A stretch of DNA of 64,000 nt, taken from NCBI RefSeq assembly GCF_014701095.1, contig NZ_AP023439.1:6684001-6748000 (forward strand), given 5' to 3'. This DNA comes from Streptomyces tuirus. Lineage in GTDB: Bacteria; Actinomycetota; Actinomycetes; Streptomycetales; Streptomycetaceae. The notes beneath the pieces were generated by a model that was not told where the DNA came from, did not search any database, and saw only the letters and a program-made list of their open reading frames with translations. A program made the translations under genes and the position numbers. The first letter of the stretch is position 1. Every line of letters begins with the position of its first letter. This document shows positions 1 to 8,573 of this stretch, piece after piece.

Positions 1-1
1 G

Positions 2-568
2 GCGGACATGCTGGCCCCCGTGCCGCGGGCCCGCTACGGACACGACACCCAGGCCGTGCCGGACCTGCCCGCGCGCGAGCCGGCCCGGGTCGACGTCCGC
101 GACCCGCGCACCCGTGCCTTCGGCCACTTCGAGCCCGCCCAGATGGACCCCGGCAGGCAGTCCCAGGACCTGCTGGCCGCCACGGCGAGCATGCGGACCG
201 CGCTGCTGGTCTACAGCGGGATCACGGTGAAGATGATGATCGACGGCGATCTGGGCGCGGTCGCCTCGACGATGTTCATGGTGCAGTACGCGTCCGACGG
301 GATCATCGGCACCCACGACCACCCCTTCGAGGAGACGTATCTGATCCTGGAGGGGGTCGCGGAGGCCACCCTCGACGGCGAGCGGTACCGGCTGGAGCCC
401 GGCGATCTGGCCTGGGCGGGCGCCGGCTGCGTGCACGGCTTCGTCAACGCGGGCCACGGGCCCCTGCGCTGGCTGGAGACGCAGGCGCCGCAACCGCCGT
501 CGCGGCACTCGTACCGGTTCACGCGGGACTGGGACTACCTGCGCGCGGCACTGGAGGAGAAGTCATGA
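2..568 (+). CDS. Cupin-domain protein, 5' end outside the window
   Basis: The frame is open to the left edge, so the first in-window ATG at 8 may be internal and the protein is probably longer. From that ATG 186 residues are visible. The C-terminal half is a clear cupin barrel: H103, H105, E109 and H143 (counted from the ATG) sit in the order expected for the metal ligands (GTHDHPFEE ... CVHGF), and a LEPGDLAW segment precedes the second motif. Cupins of this type are small metal-dependent dioxygenases, isomerases or sensors. The substrate cannot be read from the sequence. The stop overlaps the start of the next gene by ATGA, so the two are translationally coupled and probably share a pathway. 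Confidence 0.75.
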   Translation, partial: ADMLAPVPRARYGHDTQAVPDLPAREPARVDVRDPRTRAFGHFEPAQMDPGRQSQDLLAATASMRTALLVYSGITVKMMIDGDLGAVASTMFMVQYASDGIIGTHDHPFEETYLILEGVAEATLDGERYRLEPGDLAWAGAGCVHGFVNAGHGPLRWLETQAPQPPSRHSYRFTRDWDYLRAALEEKS

Positions 569-1254
569 GCAGTGTGCTCGTCGTCGGCGGAACGTCCGGG
601 ATCGGGCTGGAGTTCGCCCGCACACGTGCCGAGCGCGGGGACGACGTGGTGCTCACCAGCCGCGACGCCCAGCGCGCCGACGTGGTCGCGAAGGAGGTGG
701 GCGCGCGCGGACTCGCCCTCGACCTGGAACGGCCCCTGGAGATCGCGGCGGCCCTGGCCGCCGTGGGACGCGTCGACCACCTGGTCATGGCGGGTGTCTC
801 GCGCGACGACAACAAGGTCACCGAGTACGACATCGACGCCGCCCTGCGGCTGGTCACACTCAAACTCGTCGGCTACCCGGAGGTCGTGCACACGCTGCGC
901 GGCCGGCTGCACGACGACAGCGCCATCGTGCTCTTCGGCGGCCAGGCCAAGGAGCGCCCCTACCCGGGTGCGACGACGGTGGCGACGGTCAACGCGGGGG
1001 TGCGCGGCCTGATGAACTCCCTCGCCGTGGAGCTCGCTCCCGTGCGGGTCAACGCCGTGCACCCCGGGGTCGTGGGTGACAGCCCGTACTGGCAGGCCAA
1101 GCCGGAGAAGGTCCTCGCCACGCTGCGCACCGAGACCCCCACGGGGCGGCTCACCGCGATGGCCGACGTGGTGGACGCGGTGGACTTCCTGTTGCGCAAC
1201 CGGTCGGTGAACGCGGTCGAACTGACCGTGGACGGGGGCTGGCTGCTCGGGTGA
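565..1254 (+). CDS. SDR-fold oxidoreductase with degenerate active site
   Basis: 229 residues with a Rossmann start (VVGGTSGIG, residues 6-14) and the usual SDR C-terminus (VDGGW). The family normally uses Ser-Tyr-Lys in a YxxxK motif. Here the equivalent segment reads TTVATVNAG, so Tyr is Val and Lys is Asn, and the preceding strand reads LFGGQA without the catalytic Ser. The fold and cofactor site are kept while the standard catalytic residues are gone. It overlaps the cupin gene by four bases (ATGA), so the pair is co-translated. It may bind NAD(P) without classical hydride transfer, or use another mechanism. The SDR assignment is firm; the function is unknown. Confidence 0.8.
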   Translation: MSSVLVVGGTSGIGLEFARTRAERGDDVVLTSRDAQRADVVAKEVGARGLALDLERPLEIAAALAAVGRVDHLVMAGVSRDDNKVTEYDIDAALRLVTLKLVGYPEVVHTLRGRLHDDSAIVLFGGQAKERPYPGATTVATVNAGVRGLMNSLAVELAPVRVNAVHPGVVGDSPYWQAKPEKVLATLRTETPTGRLTAMADVVDAVDFLLRNRSVNAVELTVDGGWLLG

Positions 1255-1408
1255 GGCCCGGCGGCAAGGGACCGCCTCCGGCCGGACGCCCTGCACCTGG
1301 GGCAAGCCACCAGGACCGCACACACCGCGGACCGCCCAGCCCCGCCTCGTGCAGGGCACGGGCGGTGGCCGGGCGCGATCGAAGCGGTGACGCGGGCACG
1401 GACGGGGT

Positions 1409-1753
1409 CTATCCCCGCAGCGTGTCGTGCCCGACCGTCATCAGCCGGTGCCGGCGGCGGGTGTCCTCCGGCGTCACCTCGGGCTCGGGCTCGTTCTCCA
1501 GGTCCACCTGGTCGGTGACCGTCTCCACGACCTTCCGCATCACGCGCAGGTCGTCCTCGGTCAGGTCGGTGCGCCGCTTCTGGAGGATCGCCAGGACGTG
1601 CCGTCCGGTGGCGGAGCCCGCGTGCTCCGGCAGCGGCTCGGTGGTCTCGTCGGCGTCGCGGACCCGCAGCCAGGCCGCGAGTTCCTGCGAGGTCATGTTC
1701 ACCACGCGGTGGAAGTCCTCCCACAGCGCGTCGCGTTCGAGGGCGTCGGTCAT
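1409..1753 (-). CDS. DUF3140 family protein
   Basis: 114 residues, small, soluble and charged. It has the DUF3140 pattern: an N-terminal LWEDFHRVVNMTSQEL segment, a middle GRHVLAIL-KRRTDLTEDDL helix and a conserved VGHDTL-type end. Related proteins are common in actinobacteria and have no established function; some resemble DNA-binding or histone-like proteins in size and charge. It stands 52 bp downstream of the dps gene on the same strand, so it may be the last gene of a whiB-dps-DUF3140 unit linked to stress or stationary phase. Confidence 0.7.
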   Translation of the reverse strand: MTDALERDALWEDFHRVVNMTSQELAAWLRVRDADETTEPLPEHAGSATGRHVLAILQKRRTDLTEDDLRVMRKVVETVTDQVDLENEPEPEVTPEDTRRRHRLMTVGHDTLRG

Positions 1754-1805
1754 GGCCTGCCCCTTCCGTACGTCCGTCGGATGCTCTGCGTCGTCGCTCC
1801 GCGGG

Positions 1806-2282
1806 TCAGCGGGGGAAGTTCTCGGCGTCGAACATCCACCGCTGCTTCTCCAGCTCCCCGGTGATGGCGATCAGCAGGTCCTGGGTGACCGGGTCGGCCT
1901 TCTCGGTCGCGTCGATGCGCTCGCGCAGCCGGCCCACCGCCTCCTGCAGCGCCTCCACCATCACCTGCACGGCGTCCGAGTCGCGCACCCAGCCCTCCTG
2001 CGGGGCGGGCAGCGTGAAGGCCTTGGCGACGGTCTCCGGACGGCCGTCCGGCGGGACGCCGAGCGCCGCGGACCGCTCAGCGACCGTGTCGGCGAAGTCG
2101 CGGGCCGCCGTGACCACCTCGTCGAGCTGGAGGTGAACGGACCGGAACCGCGGTCCGACGATGTTCCAGTGGGCCTGCTTCCCGACCAGCGAGAGCCCGA
2201 GCAGATCCACCAGGGTGTCCTGGAGTGCCTCGCAGGCGGCCTTCCGGGCGTCGTCGGGCAGTGTGCTCCTCACAGCCGTCAT
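1806..2282 (-). CDS. dps: Dps-like ferritin-family DNA-protection protein
   Basis: 158 residues. The conserved Dps/ferritin pattern is present: LLGLSLVGKQAHWNIVGPRF with the first helix His/Trp, then HLQLDEVVTAARDFADTVAER with the D/E iron ligands, and a C-terminal LEKQRWMFDAE helix. Dps proteins form dodecamers that oxidise Fe2+ with H2O2 and shield DNA during stress. The ATG at 2282 was chosen because it overlaps the whiB stop as ATGA and because the longer upstream frame has no similarity to the family. It is translationally coupled to the WhiB gene. Confidence 0.85.
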   Translation of the reverse strand: MTAVRSTLPDDARKAACEALQDTLVDLLGLSLVGKQAHWNIVGPRFRSVHLQLDEVVTAARDFADTVAERSAALGVPPDGRPETVAKAFTLPAPQEGWVRDSDAVQVMVEALQEAVGRLRERIDATEKADPVTQDLLIAITGELEKQRWMFDAENFPR

Positions 2283-2641
2283 AGGGCGCTTCTCCTTCTC
2301 GCGTCGTTCCTCGTCGTGCGGAGCAGCCGGTCGCGCTCCTCCTCGCCGGTGCCGCCCCACACGCCCGAGGTCTGACCGCCAGCCAGGGCGAAGTCCAGGC
2401 ACTGGCCGGTCACCGGGCAGCGTGCGCAGATCCGCTTCGCGGCGCTCACGTCACGCAGGGCGGGGCCGGCGGTGCCGACGGGAAAGAACAACTCGGGGTC
2501 CTCGTCCACGCAGGCGGCGCTCCGCAACCACTCCATGAACGCGCGGGTGCCCCAGGCGTCCTCGTGCAAACGCGACGCCTGGGGGTCGTCCGGCCTGCGA
2601 TATGCCCCCCCGCGGAACGCCGGGAAGCGCAGAATCTTCAC
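2279..2641 (-). CDS. WhiB-family iron-sulfur transcription factor
   Basis: 120 residues with the four WhiB cysteines C44, C72, C75 and C81 (AAC ... ICARCPVTGQC), which hold a [4Fe-4S] cluster, followed by the GVWGG turn at 93-97 and a basic tail (TTRNDARRR) that contacts DNA. WhiB-like proteins bind region 4 of the principal sigma factor and act in development or redox response. The conserved part starts near residue 36, where a second Met lies, so the 35-residue N-terminal stretch is less certain. The stop overlaps the dps start, which suggests that redox sensing and iron/DNA protection are co-expressed. Confidence 0.85.
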   Translation of the reverse strand: MKILRFPAFRGGAYRRPDDPQASRLHEDAWGTRAFMEWLRSAACVDEDPELFFPVGTAGPALRDVSAAKRICARCPVTGQCLDFALAGGQTSGVWGGTGEEERDRLLRTTRNDARRRSAL

Positions 2642-2666
2642 AGACGGCGGGGCGAGGGTCTATAGT
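2637..2666 (+). promoter_or_regulatory. Candidate promoter of the thiolase gene
   Basis: A -35-like TTCACA (2637-2642) and a -10-like TATAGT (2661-2666) are separated by 18 bp and lie about 55 bp upstream of the thiolase GTG. The -35 box overlaps the start of the divergent whiB frame. Confidence 0.4.
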
Positions 2667-2673
2667 CCGAAAC

Positions 2674-2684
2674 TAGCAGTGCTA
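2674..2684. promoter_or_regulatory. Inverted repeat TAGCA-G-TGCTA, candidate operator
   Basis: A perfect 5+1+5 inverted repeat that extends outward with one mismatch per arm (AAcTAGCA / TGCTAaTT). It lies just downstream of the -10 box of the thiolase promoter, where a repressor would block initiation. The form is like sites of TetR-type regulators of acyl-CoA metabolism. Which protein binds is not known. Confidence 0.4.
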
Positions 2685-2720
2685 ATTAAGCGCGTTGATG
2701 CGCGGCGTGAGGAGCCTCTC

Positions 2721-3908
2721 GTGCGTCCCGTCCACTTCGCGGCCGCCCGCCGCACCCCCATCGGCAAGCTACGGGGAGCCCTCTCCCCGGTACGGCCCGA
2801 CGACCTCGCGGCGACCGTCGTCCGCGCCCTGGTGACCGGCGTGCCCGCGCTGGACCCCGCCCGGATCGACGACGTCTACTGGGGAGCCGCCAACCAGGCC
2901 GGCGAGGACAACCGCAATGTCGCCCGCATGGCGGCGCTGCTCGCCGGCCTCCCCGACTCCGTGCCCGGCGCCACCGTCAACCGCCTCTGCGCCTCGGGCC
3001 TGGAGGCCGTGACCACCGCCGCCCGCACCATCGCCTCCGGAGAGGCCGACATCGTGATCGCCGGCGGCTCCGAATCGATGAGCCGCGCCCCCTTCGTGCT
3101 GCCCCGCCCCGACGAGGCCCTGCCGCACCGCATGGAGACCGCCGACACCCGCCTCGGCTGGCGCCTGGTCAACCCGGCGATGCGCGAGCTGCACGGACTG
3201 CTGGCCATGGGCGAGACGGCCGAGGAGGTCGCCGCGCGGTACGGCGTCCCGCGTGAACGCCAGGACGCCTTCGCCCTGCGCAGCCACCAGCGCGCCGCCC
3301 TGGCCCGCAACAACGGCCACTTCGACGACGAACTCCTCCCCGTGGAGCGTCCCGACGGCGTGGTCGTCGACACCGACGAATGCGTCCGCGAGGACACCTC
3401 GTACGAGAAGCTGTCCCGGCTGAAGCCGGTCTTCCGCGACGGCGGCACCGTCACCGCGGGCAACGCCTCGCCGATGAACGACGGCGCCGCCGGCCTCCTC
3501 CTCGTCAGCGAGGACGCCCTGAACGACCTGGGCCTGGAGTCGCTCGGCCGCTACGTCGCCGGCGCCTCCGCCGGTGTCCACCCCGACGTGATGGGCATCG
3601 GCCCCGTCCCCGCCACCCGCAAGGTGCTGAGCCGCGCCGGCTGGAGCATCGGCGACCTGGAGGAGGCCGAGTTCAACGAGGCCTTCGCCGCCCAGGCCCT
3701 GGCCTGCGTGGACCAGCTCGGCATCGACCCCGACCTGGTCAACCCCAGCGGCGGCGCCATCGCACTGGGCCACCCCCTGGGCTGCTCGGGCGCCCGCATC
3801 CTGACGACCCTGCTCCACCGGATGCGGCGCACGGGCGCGGGCCGGGGTCTCGCCACGATGTGCGTCGGGGTGGGGCAGGGGAGCGCCGTACTCGTCGAAC
3901 GGCCCTAG
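2721..3908 (+). CDS. Acetyl-CoA acetyltransferase / 3-ketoacyl-CoA thiolase
   Basis: 395 residues from the GTG at 2721, chosen because a GAGGAG ribosome site precedes it and the MRPVHFAAARRTPIGK start fits the family; the frame open further upstream is not thiolase-like. The nucleophilic Cys90 lies in NRLCASGLEAV. The second catalytic pair is His351 (GHPLGCSGARI) and Cys381 (MCVGVGQG). Thiolases condense two acetyl-CoA or cleave 3-ketoacyl-CoA in the last step of beta-oxidation; length and motifs fit the PaaJ/FadA type II group. It is transcribed alone, divergently from whiB, with its own promoter and a palindromic operator candidate. Specificity cannot be read. Confidence 0.9.
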   Translation: MRPVHFAAARRTPIGKLRGALSPVRPDDLAATVVRALVTGVPALDPARIDDVYWGAANQAGEDNRNVARMAALLAGLPDSVPGATVNRLCASGLEAVTTAARTIASGEADIVIAGGSESMSRAPFVLPRPDEALPHRMETADTRLGWRLVNPAMRELHGLLAMGETAEEVAARYGVPRERQDAFALRSHQRAALARNNGHFDDELLPVERPDGVVVDTDECVREDTSYEKLSRLKPVFRDGGTVTAGNASPMNDGAAGLLLVSEDALNDLGLESLGRYVAGASAGVHPDVMGIGPVPATRKVLSRAGWSIGDLEEAEFNEAFAAQALACVDQLGIDPDLVNPSGGAIALGHPLGCSGARILTTLLHRMRRTGAGRGLATMCVGVGQGSAVLVERP

Positions 3909-3985
3909 AGAAGCCCGGCGCCCGGCCCACCAGGCGAGACAGCGCTTACGGGCACCCGTTCGTTGCACATAGCATCAGTGTTCGC

Positions 3986-4759
3986 ATGAACACCATGACG
4001 CTCTGGCACATCACCGGCTGGGAGTTCGCCGCCCTCGCCCTCGCGGCCCTGCTCGTCGGCTTCTCCAAGACCGCCGTGAGCGGGGCCAACACGGTCAGCC
4101 TTGCCATCTTCGCCGCCGTGCTGCCCGCCCGTGCCTCCACAGGCGTGCTGCTGCCCATCCTGATCGCCGGGGACCTCCTGGCCGTCGCCACCTACCGGCG
4201 GCACGCCCACTGGCCCACGCTGTGGCGGCTGTTCCCGGCGGTCGCCGCGGGCGTCGTCGTCGGCACGGTGTTCCTGTTCTGGGCGGACGACGCGATCGTA
4301 CGGACCTCGATCGGCGCGATCCTGCTGCTGATGGCGGCCGTGACGGTCTGGCGCCGGCGTACGGCCGGCAAGGAGGAGGAGCCGGAGTCGGTCACCACCC
4401 GGTCGGGCCGCCTCAAGGCCCGCTCCTACGGCGTCCTCGGCGGCTTCACCACCATGGTCGCCAACGCGGGCGGCCCGGTGATGTCGATGTACCTGCTCTC
4501 CGCAGGCTTCCGCAAGCTCGGCTTCCTCGGCACCTCGGCCTTCTTCTTCCTGATCGTCAACGTCTCCAAGCTGCCCTTCAGCGCGGGCCTCGGCCTGATC
4601 GACGGCCGCTCGCTGCTCCTCGACCTCGCGCTCGTGGCGTTCGTCGTGCCCGGCGCGCTGCTCGGCAAGTGGGCCGTGCACCGGATCAACCAGCGGCTGT
4701 TCGAGCGGCTCGTCATCGCGGCGACCGTCGTGGGCGGTCTGCAACTACTGCTGCGCTGA
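3986..4759 (+). CDS. TauE/SafE (TSUP) family membrane permease
   Basis: 257 residues with about eight hydrophobic segments in two halves, the TSUP arrangement: an N-terminal LLVGFSKTAVSGA repeat and a matching second-half repeat GVLGGFTTMVANAGGPVMSMYLL. The family exports or imports small anions such as sulfite, sulfoacetate or other organosulfonates by secondary transport. The ATG at 3986 gives a normal family length; the frame open further upstream is antisense-like coding noise. The 3' end overlaps the convergent HAD gene by 15 bp. The substrate is not deducible. Confidence 0.85.
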   Translation: MNTMTLWHITGWEFAALALAALLVGFSKTAVSGANTVSLAIFAAVLPARASTGVLLPILIAGDLLAVATYRRHAHWPTLWRLFPAVAAGVVVGTVFLFWADDAIVRTSIGAILLLMAAVTVWRRRTAGKEEEPESVTTRSGRLKARSYGVLGGFTTMVANAGGPVMSMYLLSAGFRKLGFLGTSAFFFLIVNVSKLPFSAGLGLIDGRSLLLDLALVAFVVPGALLGKWAVHRINQRLFERLVIAATVVGGLQLLLR

Positions 4760-5545
4760 CCCCCGCAGCAGCGCCGGAAGGTCCGCGAACGAGTCGATCA
4801 CGTGGTCGGGCGTGCCGTCGGCGGCCCGCAGCGTCTCCGGCTGGAACTTCCCCGTCCGCACGAGCACGCCGGTGACCCCGGCGCGCTGCGCCGCCAGCAC
4901 GTCGGACTCGACGTCGTCCCCGACCATCACCGTCTCCCGCGCACCGACGCCCAGCCGGGCGAGCGCCGACGCGAAGAACGCCGGGGCCGGCTTGCCGGTG
5001 ATCTCGGCCTCCACCCGCGCGGCCCGCTCAAGACCCGTCAGGAACGCCCCCGAGTCCAGCCGCAGCCCTTCAGCCGTGCGCCAGTACAGGTTGCGGTGCA
5101 TGGCCACCAGCCGGGCCCCGCGCTGCAGATGGCCGAAGGCCCGGTCGAGCGCCGCGTAGCCGAACTCGGGGCCCGCGCCGCCGACCAGGACGACATCCGG
5201 CACGGCCTCGGTGTCACCCGCTTCGACGACGGTGACCCCGTCGAGGTCCTCCGCGATGTCGCCGCTGTTCAGCAGCGCGCAGCGGGCGCCGGGGCAGTGC
5301 TCGGCGAGGTATGCGGCGGTGGCGGCGGGCGCGGTCAGAATGTCCTCGGCGGACACCGGGAACCCCGCCTCCGCCAGCGTCCCCGCGATCGAAGCCCGGG
5401 TACGGGAGGTGGTGTTGGTGACCAGCAGAACGCCGAACCCGGCCTCCCGGACCTCCCGCAACGCCTCGACGGCCCCGGGCAACGGCTCCCACGAGACGGT
5501 GAGCACCCCGTCGATGTCGATGAGCACGGCACGCACGGACTCCAT
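4745..5545 (-). CDS. HAD-superfamily IIA phosphatase (NagD-like)
   Basis: 266 residues. Motif I is DIDGVLT with both Asp residues, an LLVTNTTSRTR motif II follows, then a C2-type cap, ITGKPAPAFF with the motif III Lys, and VMVGDDVESDVLAA as motif IV. These are features of the NagD / phosphoglycolate phosphatase-like class IIA HAD enzymes, which hydrolyse small phosphate esters in the cytoplasm. The ATG at 5545 places motif I near the N-terminus, as usual. Gene ends of this and the TSUP gene overlap tail to tail. The physiological substrate is unknown. Confidence 0.85.
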   Translation of the reverse strand: MESVRAVLIDIDGVLTVSWEPLPGAVEALREVREAGFGVLLVTNTTSRTRASIAGTLAEAGFPVSAEDILTAPAATAAYLAEHCPGARCALLNSGDIAEDLDGVTVVEAGDTEAVPDVVLVGGAGPEFGYAALDRAFGHLQRGARLVAMHRNLYWRTAEGLRLDSGAFLTGLERAARVEAEITGKPAPAFFASALARLGVGARETVMVGDDVESDVLAAQRAGVTGVLVRTGKFQPETLRAADGTPDHVIDSFADLPALLRGSAQQ

Positions 5546-5652
5546 GCCAGGACGATAGCCAGGCGGAGCCGGACTCGCCGGTCGAGTGCGGGCACCTCCC
5601 CGGTCCGCCCCGTCGTGACGCCCGCCGTGGGACACCTCGTACGCTCGACGTC

Positions 5653-6393
5653 GTGTCCCCTCATGTCCTCATCCTCGGCGGCACGGCCGAGGCCCGAGCC
5701 CTGGCCGCCGCGCTGTGCGCACGTCCCGGCGTGCGCGTCACGACGTCCCTCGCGGGGCGCGTGGCCAAGCCGGGGGCGCTCGACGGGGAGGTACGCGTCG
5801 GAGGCTTCGGCGGGGCGTCGGGACTGGCCGACTGGCTGCGGGCGGAGGGCGTGGACGCGCTCGTCGACGCCACGCACCCCTTCGCCGAGTCGATCACGGC
5901 CAACGCGGCCCGCGCCGCGGCCGGGACCGGCGTGCCCGCGGTGGTGCTCCGCCGCCCCGGGTGGCGGCCCGGCCCCGGGGACCAGTGGCATGGCGTCCCC
6001 TCACTGGACGCGGCGGCGGACCTGCTCCCGCGCCTCGGCCGCCGGGTGCTGCTCACCACCGGACGCCTCGGCCTGGCCTCCTTCGCCCACCTGACGCGCC
6101 TCCACTTCGTCGTGCGGTCGGTGGATCCCCCCGAGCCGCCGATGCCGCCCGACACCCATGTGCTGCTCGCCCGCGGCCCGTTCACCGTCCCCGGCGAGAC
6201 GGCCCTGCTGCGCGAGCACCACGTCGACGTCCTGGTGACCAAGGACAGCGGGGGAGCGGCGACGGCTGCCAAGCTGACCGCGGCCCGCGACCTCGGAGTG
6301 CCGGTCGTGGTCGTACGGCGGCCGCCGCTGCCGGACGGCGTGACGGTGGTGGCGGATGTGGAGGGCGTACTGGAACGGCTGGGGCTCGGGTAG
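5653..6393 (+). CDS. cobK: Precorrin-6A reductase
   Basis: 246 residues, GTG start. It has the CobK pattern: ILGGTAEARALAAAL at the N-terminus, VRVGGFGG, DATHPFAESITANAA, LLTTGRLGLASF and a C-terminal VTKDSGGAATAAKLTAARDLGVPVVVVRRP segment. The enzyme reduces the corrin ring precursor precorrin-6A with NADPH in aerobic cobalamin synthesis. It is monocistronic here, divergent from the HAD gene. Another aerobic-pathway gene, cobF, lies 2.2 kb away on the opposite strand. No cobalamin riboswitch was seen in the 107-bp upstream gap. Confidence 0.9.
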   Translation: MSPHVLILGGTAEARALAAALCARPGVRVTTSLAGRVAKPGALDGEVRVGGFGGASGLADWLRAEGVDALVDATHPFAESITANAARAAAGTGVPAVVLRRPGWRPGPGDQWHGVPSLDAAADLLPRLGRRVLLTTGRLGLASFAHLTRLHFVVRSVDPPEPPMPPDTHVLLARGPFTVPGETALLREHHVDVLVTKDSGGAATAAKLTAARDLGVPVVVVRRPPLPDGVTVVADVEGVLERLGLG

Positions 6394-6398
6394 GGCGC

Positions 6399-8474
6399 TC
6401 ACACCGAGCCGGCCGCCAGGGCCTTCTCGGCACCGCGCGGCAGCCCGTGGCTCAGGTCCTCCACCAGCAGTCGTTTCGCGATCGCGTCGACCGCCACGCG
6501 CAGGTCGCTGTCCGTGGGCCGGCCGATGTCCTGCCCCAGCCGGTCCTCCAGCCAGTCGGCCCAGGCCCGGGTGAGGACCGCGGCCTCCCTCGCGCCCGCC
6601 TCGGTGTGGGACAGCAGGGAGCCGTGCCGGGTCAGGAACCCCTCCTCGACCATCCGCTCGAAGACCGGCAGCAGCACCTCCGGAGGCAGCCGGCGCCGCG
6701 CGGCGATCAGCCCGAGGCTCGCGTGCCCGACCATGCGCGTGAACAGCTCGACCTGCATCACCGCCCACGCCCCGGCCACGTCGAGCCGGGTGTCGGACTC
6801 CAGGACGATCCGCCGCGCGGTGTCCGGATCCATACCGCCGATGATCTTTCCGACGGCGGCCTCCAGCACCCGCCGGGAGTCCGCGCCGCTCGGTGAGCCG
6901 AAGCCCTCGCCCAGGTCGGTCGAGCCCGTCCGCGCGGTGTCGCGCAGCGGGACCTGCTTGAGGAACAGGGCGACCAGGAAGCCCAGCGCGGCGACCGGCA
7001 CCGTCCACAGGAACACGGTCTGGAGCGTGTCGGCGTAGGCGTCGACGATCGGGGCGGCCGCGGCGGACGGCAGCTCGTGGACGCCCTCCGGGCTGGTCGC
7101 CGCCCGGCTGAGCGTGGCCGGGTCCAGCTCACCGGCCCGAGCCGCCTGCGCCACCCCGTCCCGGAGGTTGGGCGCCAGCGCGTTGGTGTAGATCGTGCCG
7201 AAGACGGCCGTGCCGAACGAGCTGCCCAGCGTACGGAAGAAGGTCACACCGGAGGTCGCGGTGCCCAGGTCGGCGTAGTCGACGGTGTTCTGCACCGCGA
7301 TCGTCAGCACCTGCATGCACAGGCCGATGCCGCTGCCCAGGACGAACATGTACAGGGACTCCAGCCCCGCGCCGGTGTCCGGCCCCATCAGCGACATCAG
7401 GAACAGGCCGACCGCCATCACCAGCGAGCCGGCGATCGGGAAGATCCGGTACCGCCCGGTCCTGCTGACAACGGCGCCGCTGAAGACCGACGCGATGAGC
7501 AGCCCCGCCACCATCGGCAGCGTCCGCACTCCGGAGATGGTGGCCGAGTCGCCGTCGACGTACTGGAGATACGTCGGCAGATACGTCAGCGCGCCGAGCA
7601 TGGCGAAGCCCACGATGAAGCTCAGCACCGAGCAGACGGTGAACACCGGGTTGGCGAACAGCCGCATGGGCAGCATCGGTTCGCGCGCCCGGGACTCCAC
7701 CCGGCAGAACAGGGCGAGGGCCAGGATGCCGCCGACGAACAGCCCGATGATCACCCCCGAGCCCCACGCGTACTCGTTGCCGCCCCAACTCGTCGCCAGG
7801 ATCAGGGCGCCGGAGCCGACCGCGACCAGCGCGATGCCCAGATAGTCGATGACGGGCCGGGAGACCGACTTCACGACCGGAATGGTCCGGGCCGCCGCCA
7901 CGACGACCACGATCGCGATGGGCACATTGACGTAGAACGCCCACCGCCATGTCAGATGGTCGGTGAACAGCCCGCCCAGCAGCGGCCCGATGACGGTGGC
8001 CACCCCGAACACCGCGCCGATCGCACCCTGGTACTTACCGCGCTCGCGCAGCGGGATCACATCGGCGATCAGCGCCATCGAGGTGACCATCAGCCCGCCC
8101 GCGCCGATGCCCTGCATCGCCCGCCAGGCGATCAGCAGGGACATGTTGGTGGCCAGACCGCACAGGAACGAGCCCGTGATGAACACGACCGCCGAGACCT
8201 GGAAGACCACCTTGCGGCCGAACAGGTCGCCGAACTTGCCGACCAGCACGGTCGCGACGGTCTCCGCGAGGAGGTACGACGTGACCACCCACGACATGTG
8301 ATCCGCCCCGCCCAGGTCCGACACGATCGTAGGCAGGGCCGTGCCGACGATGGTCTGGTCGAGGGCCGCGAGCAGCATCCCCAGCATGACCGTCACGAAC
8401 ACGACGTTGCGGCGGCGGACGTCCAGCACCGGCGGCTGGGAGGCGGGCAGGGCGGTTTCCTCCACGGCGGTCAC
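6399..8474 (-). CDS. DHA2-family MFS drug exporter with winged-helix-like C-terminal extension
   Basis: 691 residues. The first ~510 residues hold about 14 membrane segments. Motif C and D features of the QacA/EmrB DHA2 group are present: LDQTIVGTALPTIVSDLGG near the N-terminus, VGKFGDLFGRK as motif A, and a PLLGGLFTDHLTWRWAFYVNVPI antiporter motif. The last ~150 residues are soluble and resemble a MarR-type winged helix (ARRIVLESD ... RRRLPPEVLLPVFERMVEEGFL ... LSHTEAGARE), an extension found in several streptomycete exporters. The protein probably exports toxic compounds with proton exchange. It is not in an obvious operon. The extension could be regulatory or simply a cytoplasmic tail. Confidence 0.85.
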   Translation of the reverse strand: MTAVEETALPASQPPVLDVRRRNVVFVTVMLGMLLAALDQTIVGTALPTIVSDLGGADHMSWVVTSYLLAETVATVLVGKFGDLFGRKVVFQVSAVVFITGSFLCGLATNMSLLIAWRAMQGIGAGGLMVTSMALIADVIPLRERGKYQGAIGAVFGVATVIGPLLGGLFTDHLTWRWAFYVNVPIAIVVVVAAARTIPVVKSVSRPVIDYLGIALVAVGSGALILATSWGGNEYAWGSGVIIGLFVGGILALALFCRVESRAREPMLPMRLFANPVFTVCSVLSFIVGFAMLGALTYLPTYLQYVDGDSATISGVRTLPMVAGLLIASVFSGAVVSRTGRYRIFPIAGSLVMAVGLFLMSLMGPDTGAGLESLYMFVLGSGIGLCMQVLTIAVQNTVDYADLGTATSGVTFFRTLGSSFGTAVFGTIYTNALAPNLRDGVAQAARAGELDPATLSRAATSPEGVHELPSAAAAPIVDAYADTLQTVFLWTVPVAALGFLVALFLKQVPLRDTARTGSTDLGEGFGSPSGADSRRVLEAAVGKIIGGMDPDTARRIVLESDTRLDVAGAWAVMQVELFTRMVGHASLGLIAARRRLPPEVLLPVFERMVEEGFLTRHGSLLSHTEAGAREAAVLTRAWADWLEDRLGQDIGRPTDSDLRVAVDAIAKRLLVEDLSHGLPRGAEKALAAGSV

Positions 8475-8573
8475 GTCGTCACCCTCACACCTGTGGGGTA
8501 CGTGCGCATGCCAGAACGGCCGTACGAGTGCCCGGTGATGTGGCCGCCGGTGCCGTCAGTTCCGCCAGTCCCG

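Noticed and set aside
1255..1408. Terminator between the SDR and DUF3140 genes
   Set aside because: CCCTGCAC / GTGCAGGG arms are more than 50 bp apart and there is no T tract, so I did not list it.
5546..5652. Possible cobalamin riboswitch ahead of cobK
   Set aside because: Only 107 bp, with no B12-box-like core or multi-stem layout that I could find.
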